Source of the DNA: Prorocentrum cordatum
Taxonomy: Eukaryota > Sar > Dinophyceae > Prorocentrales > Prorocentraceae
Length of the DNA: 64,000 nucleotides
Assembly: GCA_963575745.1 (NCBI GenBank)
Contig: CAUYUJ010000163.1
Location: 40,238-104,237, forward strand
Direction: 5' to 3'
The position numbers and the translations under genes are program-made. The stretch's first letter is position 1. Each line of letters opens with the position of its first letter. Positions 11,411 through 22,750 of the stretch are shown here, piece after piece. A model generated the notes under the pieces. That model made no database searches and had not been told where the DNA came from. It was given only the letters and a program-made list of their open reading frames with translations.

Positions 11411-11462
11411 GCCTCTCTTCGAGCATGCTCGAAGAAGGGACAGTATAGACATAAACCTCCAG

Positions 11463-11593
11463 AGCTCCGCGCGGATTTCTTGAATCGGCGCCGGGCCCCC
11501 CCCCCCCCACGGCGCCTCTGGCGCCGCCCCTGACGCGCTACGCGCGCCAGGGGAGAGGGGCCCCGCGCCGATCCAGGAGATCCGCGCGGAGCT
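11463..11593. mobile_element. Fold-back element, about 131 bp, copy 1
   Basis: The left arm 'agctccgcgcggatttcttg' and onward 'cggcgccgggcc' is complementary to the right arm 'ggccccgcgccgatcc' plus 'gatccgcgcggagct', giving arms of about 33 bp around a GC-rich centre. A second copy is at 56115-56250 and a right-end fragment at 43055-43095. Confidence 0.65.
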
Positions 11594-11659
11594 CACAGGA
11601 TGTATGTCTATGCTGGCTCTTCCCAGGCAGTGCTTGCTCTTATACTTGCGGAATCAGGA

Positions 11660-11900
11660 GCTGGCCCTGACAGTCGGTCTGGCGCCTATGTTGCCGCCGC
11701 CGCCTCGTCGCGGCCTCGTCGCCGCCTCGCCGCCGCCCATCGTCTGGGCCTCACGGTCGGTCTGGCGGCTATGTTGCCGTTGTCCCCGCCCCGTCGCAGA
11801 CCCGTCGCGGCTCGTCGTCTGGGCCTGCCTGGCGGTCTGGCGGCTATGTTGCCGCCGTCGCCGCCCCGTCGCCGCTTCGTCGCGGCCTCGCCGCATAGTT
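11660..11900. repeat. GC-rich imperfect tandem repeat
   Basis: 'ggtctggcgg' and 'ctatgttgccg' blocks recur three times with 'cgtcgc' runs between them. The Arg/Ala-rich frames follow the repeat. Confidence 0.55.
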
Positions 11901-13496
11901 GCACCACGTAGGTTGCACCACAGAGATTGCACCACGTTGCGCCACGTAGGTTCGCATTCCACAAAGAGTGTTACGATCACCCCCCCGCTGGACTTGTCGG
12001 TCCCCCCAGGGGATGTGCAACTTACACATGATTCTTCCCCATCGTCCATCCGAAATATTAACTAATACCATCCCAGGCAGGCATGCATTCCCCCATTGTT
12101 TGCAAACTTACTACACGCGCGCACTCGTACCATCAGTTTTCGAGAGTCCCTTGCAAAGGTCGGGACGAAGTGCACACGCGCGCGCGTCATCGCGAGCGCA
12201 TGCCGACATCGTGTGAAACATTTCAGGTTCGTCAGGATTTCAAAAGCGAGTGCCACGAAACTTCATAAACACATGGTTTCGCAACGAGGATATCCCAACA
12301 ACAACCTGCGCTCGTGCCCTTGCACATCATCAAACAACCCGTTTATATATATATATATATATATATAAGAAGCCAGCTTCATAACATGCTACCACACGGG
12401 CCTCTCGCGCGCGCGTGTCGAAATCGTTTGGACGCCCTTGCGCGCGTGCTGTCGCAGGACTCCCTTGCAAACAATAGCGGACGAAGTGCACACGCGCGCG
12501 ATTACGCGCACGCACGCGCACGCGCGCGCGTGCGGAAGTTTTCCAAATCCGTTGATTTCGTCACAATTCCAAAAAAAAACGAGCGTCCCGAAACCATTCC
12601 ATATAAACGCACATGGTTGTGCAGCAAGAGTTCTCAATTAAGCCTGCGCGCGCGCTCTTGCGTTTATATGTATATATATATATATATAGATATATGTGTA
12701 TATATATATATATATATATGTGAATACATACGCGAGAACCATAGGCTCAAGCTTATGATCATATTCTGCCACAAGCGAGCCTCTCGCGCCGCATGCCGAG
12801 CTCATCAGAACGCCCTTGCGCGCGTGCTGGGGGGGCACGACCCTTGTCAAATAATACTATTCGGGCCACTCGCGCGCGTCGGCCGCGTGCGCATGTCGAA
12901 CTCCTTCCACAACCCTCATCACCGACTCGAGGACATCGACATTGTTATCGGCCTGCGTGGTCAACATCGGTGCCATCAATGGCTTTGTCGTCCTCATCGC
13001 CACCATCGCCGCTACTTTCATCATCGTGTCTACCGTTGTCCGCGTCGCCATGGTACCGCGCCCGCCCAAGTCACCGACTCGCACTAGAGTGCCCGTTGGG
13101 AAATTCCCAGTAGTCAGCGCCACCGCGGCCGCGTCGGTCGCCTCGCACTAGTTGGCTGCATCGCGCGCGAGCATGCGCGGGTTAGCGCGGCCGCATTGGT
13201 GCCCCAGCCAACGCCAAGCACTGATCGCAATCGCCCTCGCATGGGTTTTGCAAACCAAGTTGCGGGTGGGTGGGTGGGTGGGACGATTGCACGAACAGTG
13301 GTTTTTATAACTAATTGCGAGCACTGGGGCCTGCACCGAGTGGTTCTACCACGTAATTTGTACAGCATAGATCGCAAGACAGAGTTTGCACAACAGAGGT
13401 CGCAGCATTCGCATAGCACCACATATTGTGCACAATCTAGATCGCAACGCGTGTGTGTCACAACATAGGTCACACTATAGTCCTGTATGTGCATAC

Positions 13497-13536
<40 letters not shown>

Positions 13537-15030
13537 ATATGTTGCACCTCGCACAAACTAAATTCCTTTCTAAAGGGGAGATCGGTACTACCACCCTCCC
13601 CCCCAGGGGTAAATATTCACTTTTCCGTATTGCAATTTACGCACGATTCGGACCCAATGTCCATCCTACCTGTGCGCTCATACTATCCCAGCCCCCCCCC
13701 CGCCATCCTCCGCAACAAACATTATGCGCGCACTCGTTTATCAAACATCCTAAGTTTCCATGAGTCCTCTGCAACAGATTTGACGAAGTGCACACTCGTG
13801 CGTCGTCGCGTGCGCATACCGCAATCCTTCAACAATGTCCGGTTCCGGAAGGTTTTTCAAAGTCGAGTGTCACAATCCAAGAAAACACAGGGTTTCGCAA
13901 CACGGATGTTCAAAAAACACGTGCGCGAGCGCTCTTCCGAATTCTTGAGCAAACCTTTGGTTTTTGCAGCATTTTCAGAACATGCTATCAAACGGGCTCC
14001 GCGCGCGCATGTCGTTCGGACGCCCTTGCGCGCGTGGCGTCGCGAGAATCCTTTGCAACAGCTAGCTAGGGCGAAGTGCCCGCGAGCGTCGTCGCGCACG
14101 TATGCCGAAATCCTTCAAACATCTTCGGTTTCGGAATGATTGCAAAACCGAATGTCCAAAACACGTGTAACACCCACAAGGTTTCGCAATATCAGTTGTC
14201 AAAGAAGCGTGCGCTCGCGCTCTTCCGAATTCTTGAGAAGCATCGTTTTTTTTAAACATGTTCATGGGATTCTGCCGAGCGGGCCTTTCGTGCCGCATGC
14301 CGGAATTATTCGCACGCCCTTGCGCGCGTGCTGGGGGGGGCGCGATCCGCTTCAAATGGTACCACGCTGGCCACTCTCGCGCGTCGGCCGCGCGCGCATG
14401 TCGAATTCTTTCCAAAGCGTTCATCGCTGACGCGAGGGCGCCGGCATCGTCGTCGGCGTGATCAGCACCCGTGCCGTCACTGGTCGTGGTCGTCGCCGTC
14501 AGCATCGGCGCCAACATTGCTACTATCATCGCCGTGTGTACCGTTGTCGGCGTTGCCTTGATACCGCGCCCGCCCAAGTTGCCGATGCGCATTGAAGTGC
14601 CCGCTGGGATGAGCCCAGCGTTCAGCGCCACCGCGGCTGCGTCGGCCGCGCCAAAGTGCATGCGCGCGCGTATGCGCGGGCTGTAGCGGCCGCAGAGATG
14701 CACCAACCAGTGCCGAGCACTCATCACCATCGCCGCCGCACGGGGTTTGCAAACCAAGCTGCGGGTGGGTGGGTGGGATGTTTGCGCGAGCAGTGGAGTG
14801 GACAACCTTCAGTTGAGCATTGATTCAGTGCACCACGTAGATCGCACCGCATGTGTTGCGCCGCATGGATTGCACCACGTATTCCTTCTTTACAGGAGTA
14901 ATAGGATTCCCCCCCTGCCACCTGGATGTATCATCCCCCCATGGGGTATTGCCATTTACATGTGTGTTTGCCCAATCGTCCGTCCTACATGTGAACTCAT
15001 TTTTGTTCACGCTTCGCGTATCCCCACCAA
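11900..15030 (+). repeat. Tandem duplication, about 1.45-kb unit, 2.2 copies
   Basis: Landmarks recur in order: decayed 14-bp 'ttgcaccacgtagg' repeats (about 11905, 13345, 14833), a 'ccccagggg' block then 'catcgtccatcc' (12005, 13599, 14930), blocks with 'gaagtgcacacgcgcgcg', 'gcccttgcgcgcgtgctg' and 'tttcgcaac..ggat', a segment with a hydrophobic reading frame (12942-13151 and 14471-14686), and 'gcaaaccaagttgcgggtgg' (about 13251 and 14747). Inside each unit a sub-repeat of roughly 300 bp recurs. TA runs lie at about 12342-12368, 12668-12720 and 13497-13528. The hydrophobic frames share 'RPPK' and 'SATAAAS' segments, but the opposite strand is equally conserved, so I do not call a gene. Confidence 0.7.
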
Positions 15031-15575
15031 CCCATTTAGAAACCCTGCCCATGAGAGCTGACGGGAAAGAGGAACGAAAAGACACATTTAGGGAAACACA
15101 GCGAGCAACCAGGGTGAACTGAGAGATCTCTGGGAGCAAGGGGGTGGTCTTGGAAGGCCTCTTCGGGCCATCCCTGGGGGCCGCGTGGGGGCGAGGGGAA
15201 GAGGAGGAGGAGGAGGACCAGGAGGTGGTTGTGGACAAGGGGGAATAGGAGGACGAGGACGCGGATGAGGACGAGGACGAGGAGGACGAGGACCAGGATG
15301 AGGACGACGCTGACGAGGACTCATGAAACCATCTAGATAGGTATTCTTGCGGCTGCTTCTGCTGCTGGTGCTCTCTGGGAGTTTTGGGGGCCCTCTTGGA
15401 ACCCTCTTGAGATCATCTTGGATGCCATCGATTACAGGATGGCCCACCCCGCGCCCACAGAAGCAAACTGAAATCGCAGGCACCGGCGCGAGCGGGGAGG
15501 GGGCGGGGGGAGCGTCTTGCCCCAGGGCGACGTGCGTTACGCCGATGGTGACCAAGATGTGCGATGGCCAAGATT
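15031..15575. other. No gene; gga/gac-rich 15180-15320
   Basis: A purine-rich 'gaggacgaggacg' stretch, then a short 'ccctcttgg' repeat patch near 15390-15420. No conserved protein recognised. Confidence 0.35.
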
Positions 15576-15738
15576 CAGGAGGGGAGAAAACACACACAGA
15601 CACAATTAATCGTCGATGCCCCAGAACATGTGGGAAAATATGGGAAGTGGGGGGGAAGACAAAACCCAGAACATATGGGAACATATGGGGAATCCTGTTA
15701 TTTGTGTCGATTTATTTGTGTGTCCCAGGGCCCCTTCA
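15576..15738 (+). mobile_element. ACACAGACAC-family element, copy
   Basis: The family consensus starts 'caggaggggaaaaacacaca' then 'gacacaattaatcgtcga', has 'atgggaagtgggggggaaga' in the middle and ends 'tttatttgtgtgtccc' then 'agggccccttca'. The two ends are weakly complementary (acacaca versus tgtgtgt). This copy is complete. Confidence 0.75.
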
Positions 15739-15750
15739 AAGGTAGACGTT

Positions 15751-15965
15751 GACTGAGATGGACGATGAACGATGCGTTTCGTCGATTGTGCGTTACGGTG
15801 GACATTGGCCAAGGCGGACGATCCGTTACGTCGACGATGGCAATGCGATGCGTCCACAACGGACGATGCGTTGCGTTGGCCAAGATGGACGATGCGGCCG
15901 AGGGAAGTTAGCCAAGATGGACGATGCGTTACGTCGATGATGACCAAGATGGACGATGGACGTTT
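15751..15965 (+). repeat. Minisatellite of 'agatggacgatgcgttacg' words
   Basis: About eight imperfect copies of a unit near 25-30 bases. Confidence 0.7.
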
Positions 15966-17110
15966 CCACGTTCGCTCTTGGTTATGAGCAGGGTTTCCTT
16001 TCCCTCTTGTACCCTCTTCAACCCCGTGATTTTCCGACGGCAGGGGCTCGGAACGCTGAAGAGCTGGCCGTCGTCATGTTGTCGCGATGCCCAGAGATTT
16101 TCTCGGCTTGTCCTCCAGTGCGTTTTGGTCAGTATTCCGAGTTGCATCTGGCCATTGCGACAAGGTCGCTCCTGGAGGCCGACAATATATTGAACCTATT
16201 CCAGAGCCCTTGACGCTTGATCCTACTCCGGCTCGACCTCCTCAGCCTCCACACTTCTTCTTCGGTAGCATCTCATGTGAGCTTCGTTTGCCCTCGGGAT
16301 TCTGTTTCTAGAGTGCGTGAGCCTGCGCTGGAGTCTAGTAACCGATGGGAAGTCGCCGATGTAGCATCGACTAGCGTCGATGTAGCGTCGATTAGCGTCT
16401 GCCAGCGTCGGTTCGCAAGAGCCAGCAAGATGACGTGGGGGGCTCCCGGGAGCTGCCACAGAAGCTCTCAGCCTCCCAGGCGGGCTCCGAGCAGATGGTG
16501 TCGAAGGATCGTTCGGCTATGCAGCTCGCTGTGGAGCCAGAGTTCCGCCGCGCCGACGGCGCCGATCAATCGCCGACGCCGCGGATGCATCGCGATGCGT
16601 TGGCCGTGCGGCGCGATTCTCCGACCCCATCTGCGCGGACCTTCGCTGCCCCGCTGCGCCCGCTCTGAAGCGCAGCACGCGCCGTGTTCGAAACTTCCGT
16701 GTCAACACGCCTCGTGTCGGCTCCACACGCTGGCACACGCCCTAACGAACGTGCGGCGCCAGACCTATGCTTTCCGTCTACGTGTTGAGCTCCGTGTGAA
16801 AGCGCGTTCCGGGTTGGGCATCGTTTCCTTATTTGTTGTTTTGCCCATCGGCGCGGGCCCTCGCCCCCCCATTCCCCTCCTCTCCCATGGAGTAGTAGAT
16901 CTTGGCTGTTTCTGGCGCCTGTTTCGAGCAAGTGGAGTTTCCCTCAGGACGCACTGTTGCAAACAGTCGCGCTAAGCAGAGGTCCGGCGCCAGACCCCCC
17001 CCTCGCCCCCCCCCTTCCGCCCAATGCCTAAACGCCGAAAGAAAACGTTCAATCGTGTATTGCGTATCGGGCAAGCTGCGCTGCGGGCAGGTCGGGCGGT
17101 TCCCGGTGCC
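15966..17110. other. No convincing gene; 'gtcgatgtagcgtcgat' words near 16340-16420
   Basis: A block at 16550-16650, with 'gccgacgccgcggatgcatc' and 'ctccgaccccatctg', is related to blocks at 56320-56430 and 60945-61348. Long frames on the plus strand are Arg/Ser/Pro-rich and lack a recognisable domain. Confidence 0.35.
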
Positions 17111-17114
17111 GGCG

Positions 17115-17402
17115 GGAGGAGGAGGAGGCGGAGGAGGCGGAGGCGGAGGAGGAGAAGGAGGAGGAGGCGGAGGCGGAGGCGGAGGCGGAGGAGGAGGAGG
17201 AGGAGGAGGAGGAGGAGGAGGCGGAGGCGGAGGCGGAGGAGGAGGAGGCGGAGGCGGAGGCGGAGGAGGAGGCGGAGGAGGAGGAGGAGGAGGAGGAGAG
17301 GAGGCGGAGGAGGAGGAGGAGGCGGAGAAGGAGGAGGAGGAGGAGGAGGAGGAGGCGGAGGCGGAGGCGGAGGAGGAGGAGGAGGAGGAGAAGGAGGAGG
17401 AC
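17115..17402. repeat. (GGA)n/(GGC)n tract
   Basis: Mixed gga and ggc triplets. Poly-Gly, poly-Arg and poly-Pro frames on both strands are artefacts. Confidence 0.9.
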
Positions 17403-17545
17403 CCCTCGGGGCGGGCGCGGCGCCGGGCGGGCTTTTGCCAGATCACCGGGCTGACCGTCATCGGCGGCGACCAGGGCCGCGCGCCCGCCAGGAGGGGAGG
17501 GCGGGCCAGGCACGGGTGCTGCCTGCGGAGCGGCCATGCTCCTTC

Positions 17546-17714
17546 CAGGAGGAGAAACAACACACAGACACAATTCATCGTCGATTTCCCAGAAAAGATG
17601 GGAAAATATGGGCAGTGGGGGGGAAGACATAAACCCAGGAAAGATGGGAAACTATGGGGAATCCTTTTGTTTGCGTGTATTTATGTGTGTGTATTGTGTT
17701 CCAGGGTCCCTTCA
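17546..17714 (+). mobile_element. ACACAGACAC-family element, copy
   Basis: Complete copy. Its flanks are themselves duplicated: 'gcggagcggccatgctcctt' before it and 'gcggagcggccatactcctt' after it (about 17724-17745). Confidence 0.7.
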
Positions 17715-17805
17715 TTCTTGGGCGCTGCGGAGCGGCCATACTCCTTTTCAGGAGTAGAAAATTATTCCAGTGCGACCCTACCTGGGAGTTGGAGGATCTA
17801 GGAAA

Positions 17806-17900
17806 GCAGCATCTATATGAAGCTAAGTTAGGCTAAGACGAAGCTAAGCTAAGATGAAATAAGCTAAGCTAAGATGAGATAAGCAACGCTAAGCTAAGGG
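17806..17900 (+). repeat. 'aagctaagctaagatga' minisatellite
   Basis: Four to five imperfect copies of a unit near 20 bases. Confidence 0.7.
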
Positions 17901-18010
17901 AACGTCACTGGGGGAACCGCGGGGCGGATACCGGGGGAACCGTCAGGGGCGAGTTGCACTGCCCGGCCCTTTAAGCATACCGAGTAAGAACCCTTCTAGG
18001 CAGAGCCTAG

Positions 18011-18171
18011 GTAGGGAAAAACACACAGACACAATTCATCGCCGATTTCCCAGAACATATGGGAGAACATGGGCAGTGGGGGGGAAGACAGGAACCCAGA
18101 AAGTATGGGGAACTATGGGGAATCCTTGTTTTATTTGCATGTATTTATTTGTGTGTCGCAGGGCCCCTTCA
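18011..18171 (+). mobile_element. ACACAGACAC-family element, copy
   Basis: A complete copy, apart from a slightly diverged left end ('gtagggaaaaacacacagac'). Confidence 0.7.
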
Positions 18172-19054
18172 TCCTTGGGCGCTGGCGTGAGCAGGGCGGG
18201 GCGTGCCGCCCTCAGTACAGTCAGCCCGCATGCTGCGGATGGGCATCCTTCCCACGCGTACCCCTGGCATCCCTGCCGCCTCGGTCAATCCTTGGTCACT
18301 TGCGTTTGCCGTGCCCCGTTTGAGAAGCCTCGAAGTGGCCTTCCACTGCCCTTGCATCCCTATCGCGCAACCTTATGCTTGTGGAAGACGGTTAATGGAG
18401 AGGAAGCGTGTTGCCAAATAATTTCCAGATATCTGAAACATGTTTGAAACATGATTTACAAATGTAAAAACATGTTTGAAACAATTTTAGAGCATGTTTT
18501 ACACATTTTATGCACATGTTTGATAGGACTGTTAGAGTGTCCATTGTCATGGCATCCACAACCTTATGCCACAGGCCGGCTGTACTCTGGGCGATGGCGC
18601 GAGCAGGGCGGGACGTGCCATCCTGAGTATTTTCCAGGCTCCTCTGATGCCGGTTTCTGCCCCGCGCTGCCGCCGCTGTCTCCGAGCCATGCCTCTGTGG
18701 AAACATACCCGCCCTGGCCTGTCCGAGGGAGGCCTGCGAAGGGCCTCTTTGCCTCTGGGCCTCTCGGGGCCTCCTCGGCATCATAGCCCTCGCTGGGAAG
18801 TGCCTACGTGGCGCGGCGTTCCGTTCTCCCGGGGCCGCACCTTGCAGGCGGGGCCTCGCGCAGGCGGGCGGGCTCTGCGTGGGCATGCCATGCCGTCGGG
18901 CAGCAGACATGTCTCTCCAGCCTGGCAGCGGCCGATCGCTTCCGCCGGCACGCGGCAGCGCTCAGTGGAGCAGCTTGGAACGAGCGCTCCTACGCCACAC
19001 GCAGCGCTGACCACAAGTTCCACATCTGCGACCGGGGGCCCCGGCCCGCCGGAG
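18172..19054. other. No gene recognised; short AT-rich patch 18436-18530
   Basis: 'catgtttgaaaca' recurs in the AT-rich patch. The blocks at 18175-18215 and 18588-18628, both with 'gagcagggcggg.cgtgcc', are a partial duplication. Confidence 0.35.
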
Positions 19055-19152
19055 GCGGAGGAGGAGGAGGAGGAGGAGGAGGAGGAGGAGGAAGAGGAGG
19101 AGGAGGAGGAGGAGGAGGAGGAGGAGGAGGAGGAGGAGGAGGAGGAGGACGG
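19055..19152. repeat. (GGA)n tract
   Basis: Pure gga triplets with one gaa. Sequence on both sides is GC-rich but not recognisable as protein. Confidence 0.9.
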
Positions 19153-19808
19153 CGGACTCAGGCGCGTCTCGCCCTGCCTAGCCTCTCGGTTGGTTGGGTT
19201 ATCTTCGGCGTGGGCGCAGACCCGAGCGTCGGGCAGCGCCTGCCTCGCAGGACCGGGGCAGCCGCCTCTGCCTCGCGGCGCCGCGCGGGCGCCTGCCCTC
19301 GTCCGCCCCGCGCGTGTCCTCGTTGCGCGACGGGTCGGTGCTCCTGCCAGATGGGCCCCTGGAGTATGCTTATCGGCGGCGAGCGAGGGGGAGAAGTGAG
19401 GAGGGGCGGGCCTTCTCAGAAGCCTCGGAAAAGTCCCCCGGCCTCCTGAGAAGTTTTTTGTAAGCCCTCCCCGAAGACAGGCGAAGCTTCTCGGAAGGCG
19501 CGAGGGCCTCTGAGACGTCCCGCCGCCGCCGCCGATCCTCCCATTCTCGTTCTCATTTCTCCTCCTCGCCGTTCTCCTTCTCCTCCTCCCATTCTCATTC
19601 TCGTCCCGCCGCCGCCGTTCTTCGGAGGAAGCCTTCTCCTCCTCACTTCCCCCCCCCTCGCTCGCCGCCGATCTGAGGTCGGGACCCGTCTGGCGGCGCC
19701 TTGTCGCTCGATAGCCCAACGGGCGGGGCGAGAACGCCGGGCCCGGCGTTGCGGCGGGCGTCGTTCTGGGTGCATCCGGCACGCTGTGTGAGGTTGGAAA
19801 CTCAGCTC
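19153..19808. other. No gene recognised; C/T-rich 19515-19650
   Basis: The long minus-strand frame here is Arg/Pro/Ser-rich and crosses the GGA tract, so it is not credible as a gene. Confidence 0.35.
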
Positions 19809-19896
19809 GGGAGACTCTCCATGGGGGGGGATCCCATGGGATCCCCCCCCTGGGATCCTATCCCCCCATGGGATCCCCCCCCATGAAGAGTCTCCC
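19809..19896. repeat. 27-bp inverted repeat around 'catgggatcc' palindromes
   Basis: The arms 19809-19835 (beginning 'gggagactct') and 19870-19896 (ending 'agagtctccc') pair at 26 of 27 positions. The loop repeats 'gggatccc' and 'ccatggg'. Confidence 0.75.
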
Positions 19897-20186
19897 GGTC
19901 AGCACGGGTGCGGTGGATCCGACGTCCGGGGGAGATCCGCTTCCCCAGACCTCGGGCGATACGATCTTTTGCCAGCCGGCGAGTTTCTCCTCCATTCTGG
20001 CCACCGGGGGCCATCCTCGATCAGTGCCACCTTAAAACGGGTACTCGTTCACGGGTACTCTGGAACATTGCCGACAATTGCCGCTTTAGGGCCTCTTTTT
20101 GGCATTGCAGCGTTGCCCACATCGGGGAGGATTGGGTTCGCCCGGTCACTGGCCAAAGTACCCGTTGGTGCAGTCCCCATGAGGAA

Positions 20187-20295
20187 GGCGCTGTATACGT
20201 ATACGTATACAGCGCCGGATCTCAATATATTGAGCTCCGGGAGCTCAATATACGTATACGTGGTCCCGGAGCTCAATATATTGAGCTCCGGGACC
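20187..20295. repeat. Cluster of long perfect palindromes
   Basis: 20187-20216 is a perfect 30-bp palindrome centred on 'tatacgtatacgtata'. 20262-20295 is a perfect 34-bp palindrome with arms beginning 'ggtcccggagctcaatata'. Between them 'ctcaatatattgag' and 'cgtatacg' repeat the same words. The DNA could form cruciforms. Confidence 0.85.
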
Positions 20296-20516
20296 ATGAG
20301 ACACGGATCAGGGACGAGGAGCAACCCCAGGTGAAGCGGCCGGGACTCGTGGGGCCAAGCCGCCCCCCCTCCCCAATCCTCGAGATCCTGGCGTCGCCAG
20401 TGCTTCAAGCTTGACGGGCCCGCTTTGCTTCGGGCCCCAGTTCGGGCCCCAGGGCCCTCGCGGATCGATCCGGCTCGAGGACTGCCGCAGGAAGGTGGAG
20501 TTTGGGGCTCCAGATT

Positions 20517-20678
20517 CAGGAGGGGAAAAAACGCACAGATTCAATTAATCGTCGATCCCCAGGAAAATATGGAAAGATATGGGAAGTGGGGGGGAAGACA
20601 AAACCCCAGAAAATATGAGCAAATATGGGGAATCTTTTTATTTGTGTGTATTTATTTGTGTGTCCCAGGGCCCCTTCA
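20517..20678 (+). mobile_element. ACACAGACAC-family element, copy
   Basis: A complete copy with both ends and the G-run centre. Confidence 0.75.
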
Positions 20679-21030
20679 CAGATGTGGTCTGCTACGACAT
20701 CATTTTTTCGTGACGTCGGATCTCAGGGTCACTCCCTCCTCCCTCCCCCACGTAGCCGACGGCGGCGAAGACGGCTTCGACGACGAAGGCGGCGCCGCCG
20801 CCGACGGCGCGGACGCCGCCGAGCAAGATGCCGACGCCGATGTGCACCGGCGGCGACGCGCCAGTGACCTCCATCGGTGGTGATGAAGCGGCGCGTGTCG
20901 GTCAGAAGGGGGGGGGGGTTGGAAAGGGGCGGCACGGACTGTGGCGCGTGCAGCTGTCTCCCAGGCGCCTCTCCTCGATGTGCGCTGGCGCCCCCTCTCG
21001 CACGGCAGCGCGGCGGAGGGTCCAGCCATG
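20679..21030. other. No gene recognised
   Basis: GC-rich 'ggcgacgacggc'-type sequence with an Ala/Asp-rich frame at 20745-20870 and a G run near 20910. Nothing supports a gene. Confidence 0.3.
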
Positions 21031-21211
21031 CTCCAGATTTCGCAATAAAGGGAGGGGGGTCTCATTTCGGGGGGGGGGTCTCTTCCAGGCTACCTTGGAG
21101 GGCCTGGGGGGGTCTGGGGACGATGCTTTGGAGGGCTCTCCCACGGGGGAGGTCTGAGATGGCTCGTCTTGGAGGGTCCAGACCCCCCCCCTTGAGTTAC
21201 GAAATCTGGAG
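21031..21211. mobile_element. CTCCAGATTTCG-family MITE, copy 1
   Basis: Starts 'ctccagatttcg' then 'aataaaggga' and ends with the complement 'ttacgaaatctggag'. The interior repeats 'tggagggcctggggggtct'. It is about 90 percent identical to the copy at 58362-58541 along its whole length. No ORF. Confidence 0.8.
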
Positions 21212-21340
21212 TGCTCGAGCCGAGGTCTCCCGCCCGTCCGGCCCTCCTCTTTCGTCTCCCGGGCTTTATCGTCGGGGCGGCCCGGGGAGTGGAGACGCTG
21301 GGCGCTCGGCCCCAGGGCGGAGACCCGGGGGTCGGGCAGG

Positions 21341-21344
21341 AGAG

Positions 21345-21400
<56 letters not shown>

Positions 21401-21500
21401 NNNNNNNNNNNNNNNNNNNNNNNNNNNNNNNNNNNNNNNNNNNNNNNNNNNNNNNNNNNNNNNNNNNNNNNNNNNNNNNNNNNNNNNNNNNNNNNNNNNN
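21341..21500. repeat. (GA)n tract running into a 100-N assembly gap
   Basis: 21348-21400 is pure ga; 21401-21500 is N. Frames drawn across the Ns are meaningless. Confidence 0.95.
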
Positions 21501-21504
21501 CCTG

Positions 21505-21745
21505 AATCTGGAGGAAGTCTCAGGCGGGGGCCTCGTCTCTGAGTGAATTATGAGGAAGTCTCAGGCGGGAGCCCCCTCCCTGTGGGGCCCGCGGATTATC
21601 TCAGGCGGTAGCCCCCTCCTTATGGGGCCCGCGGTTCATGTTACTAATCCGAGCGGTTCGTCGGATTCCTGTAACTGTCGTCAATTTTTAGGATCTTCAG
21701 GCCTGAATATGGAGGAGGTCTCAGGCGGGAGCATCGTCTGTGAGT
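21505..21745 (+). repeat. 'ggaagtctcaggcggg' repeat, four copies
   Basis: Copies lie near 21510, 21552, 21598 and 21712. Each runs 'tctcaggcggg' then 'gcc.c.tc', and some end 'gtgagtgaatt'. The same words occur at 4630 and 10168 at the ends of the 83-bp arrays. Confidence 0.65.
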
Positions 21746-21921
21746 GAATTGCGAGTGAATTCGTGTTCCCAGAACACAATTCCCAGGCCACATTTTGAAT
21801 GCCCGGAGCCAACTGTAGGCCACTTCGTGTTCGTCGTGTTCCCAGAGCGCTCTTCCTGGCACGTATCCACTGGAACGCACCCCTGGGCGCTTTACTCTGA
21901 AACGAGGACGCTGGCCGCACG

Positions 21922-22149
21922 GGCGTGTCGGACGAGCAGTGGTGGCTGCGCCTCTACGTCGTGTTCTCCCGCGCCACGTGCGTGCGGAACATGCTGATCC
22001 TGCGGCCGCCGCCGCGGGAGTTCCTGGAGCGAGGGCCGCCGGCGTCCTTGCGGAAGGCGCTGCTGGAGTTCGACAAGAGAGCGGTTTTGTCCAGGGCGGA
22101 GGCGGAGCAGTTCGCGGCAAAGCTGGGCTTCGTGCCGCCTCCCGCCTGA
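21922..22149 (+). pseudogene. C-terminal fragment of an SF1-type helicase
   Basis: The frame ending at the stop at 22149 reads 'LRLYVVFSRATCVRNMLIL' followed by 'RPPPREFLERGPP' and a helical tail. The pattern LYV..SRA....NMLIL.PP resembles motif VI at the C-terminus of UvrD/Pif1-type superfamily 1 helicases, where the Arg contacts ATP. About 75 codons are present and no ATG starts them, so this is a last exon or a fragment. The upstream sequence up to the gap is repeat and shows no Walker A or B motif. No ortholog is identified and the specific helicase family is uncertain. Confidence 0.4.
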
Positions 22150-22750
22150 GCGTGGCTGCGCCCCGCTCGAAGCCCGCGGGGTTGTCCCAACGGTTTGGTC
22201 TTGCGCGCCAGCGGCTCGCGGGGTGGCCCCGACAGCTTGGCCCGCGGGGTTGCCCCGGCGGCTGCGCGACGCGGCCATCAGAAAACGCGCCAGTCCAGTG
22301 CTGGCCGAGGCGGCGACGGCGCCGAGGAACATCGACTTGCTTGCCCCGCCCAGGGGGAGGGGGAGGTGCACGTAGAGAAGCGGCAGGAGGAAGATGAGGA
22401 GGGGGAGGGTATGGGGGAGGGCGATGATAAGGAGGAGGTGGAGAAGGAGGAGGGGGAGGTAGACGGAGGGGGAAGGGAGAAATAGAAGAAGGAGGGGAAA
22501 GAGAGGGCAAAGGAGAGGGCGAGAGGAGGGTGTTTGCCATGGCCAGGACGAAAAGGAGAAGGGCACGCAAAACAGACTATCATGTGGGGTCCTTCCGTCG
22601 GAGAATTTGGGATTTTTTGTGTATTCTTGGGGCATTGTTAATTTAATCGCTTCAATCATTCCGCCGGCCAGGATTGTGCCCTCGCTGGCGTTTGGGCTTT
22701 TGGGGGCCTTTGGGGGTCCTCGTTGGGGGTTTCTTGGGGGCCTCGTGGGA
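22150..22750. other. No gene; purine-rich 22340-22560
   Basis: 'ggaggggga' runs, then 'cttttgggggcc'-type repeat from about 22680 up to the retroelement. The same repeat type resumes on the far side at about 29418, as expected for an insertion into that repeat. Confidence 0.45.

Noticed and set aside
16829-17801. Frames of 200-300 codons rich in Gly, Arg or Pro
   Set aside because: Open because of the GGA/GGC tract; no domain on either side.
18781-19782. 333-codon minus-strand frame
   Set aside because: Crosses the GGA tract, Arg/Ser/Pro-rich, no recognisable domain.
20877-21546. ORFs spanning the N gap
   Set aside because: The Ns make the frame arbitrary and the flank is a GA repeat.
21922-22149. 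Link between the helicase fragment and the adjacent retroelement
   Set aside because: The fragment lies outside the A1 boundary, 600 bp away, and ends in its own stop; nothing ties it to the element.
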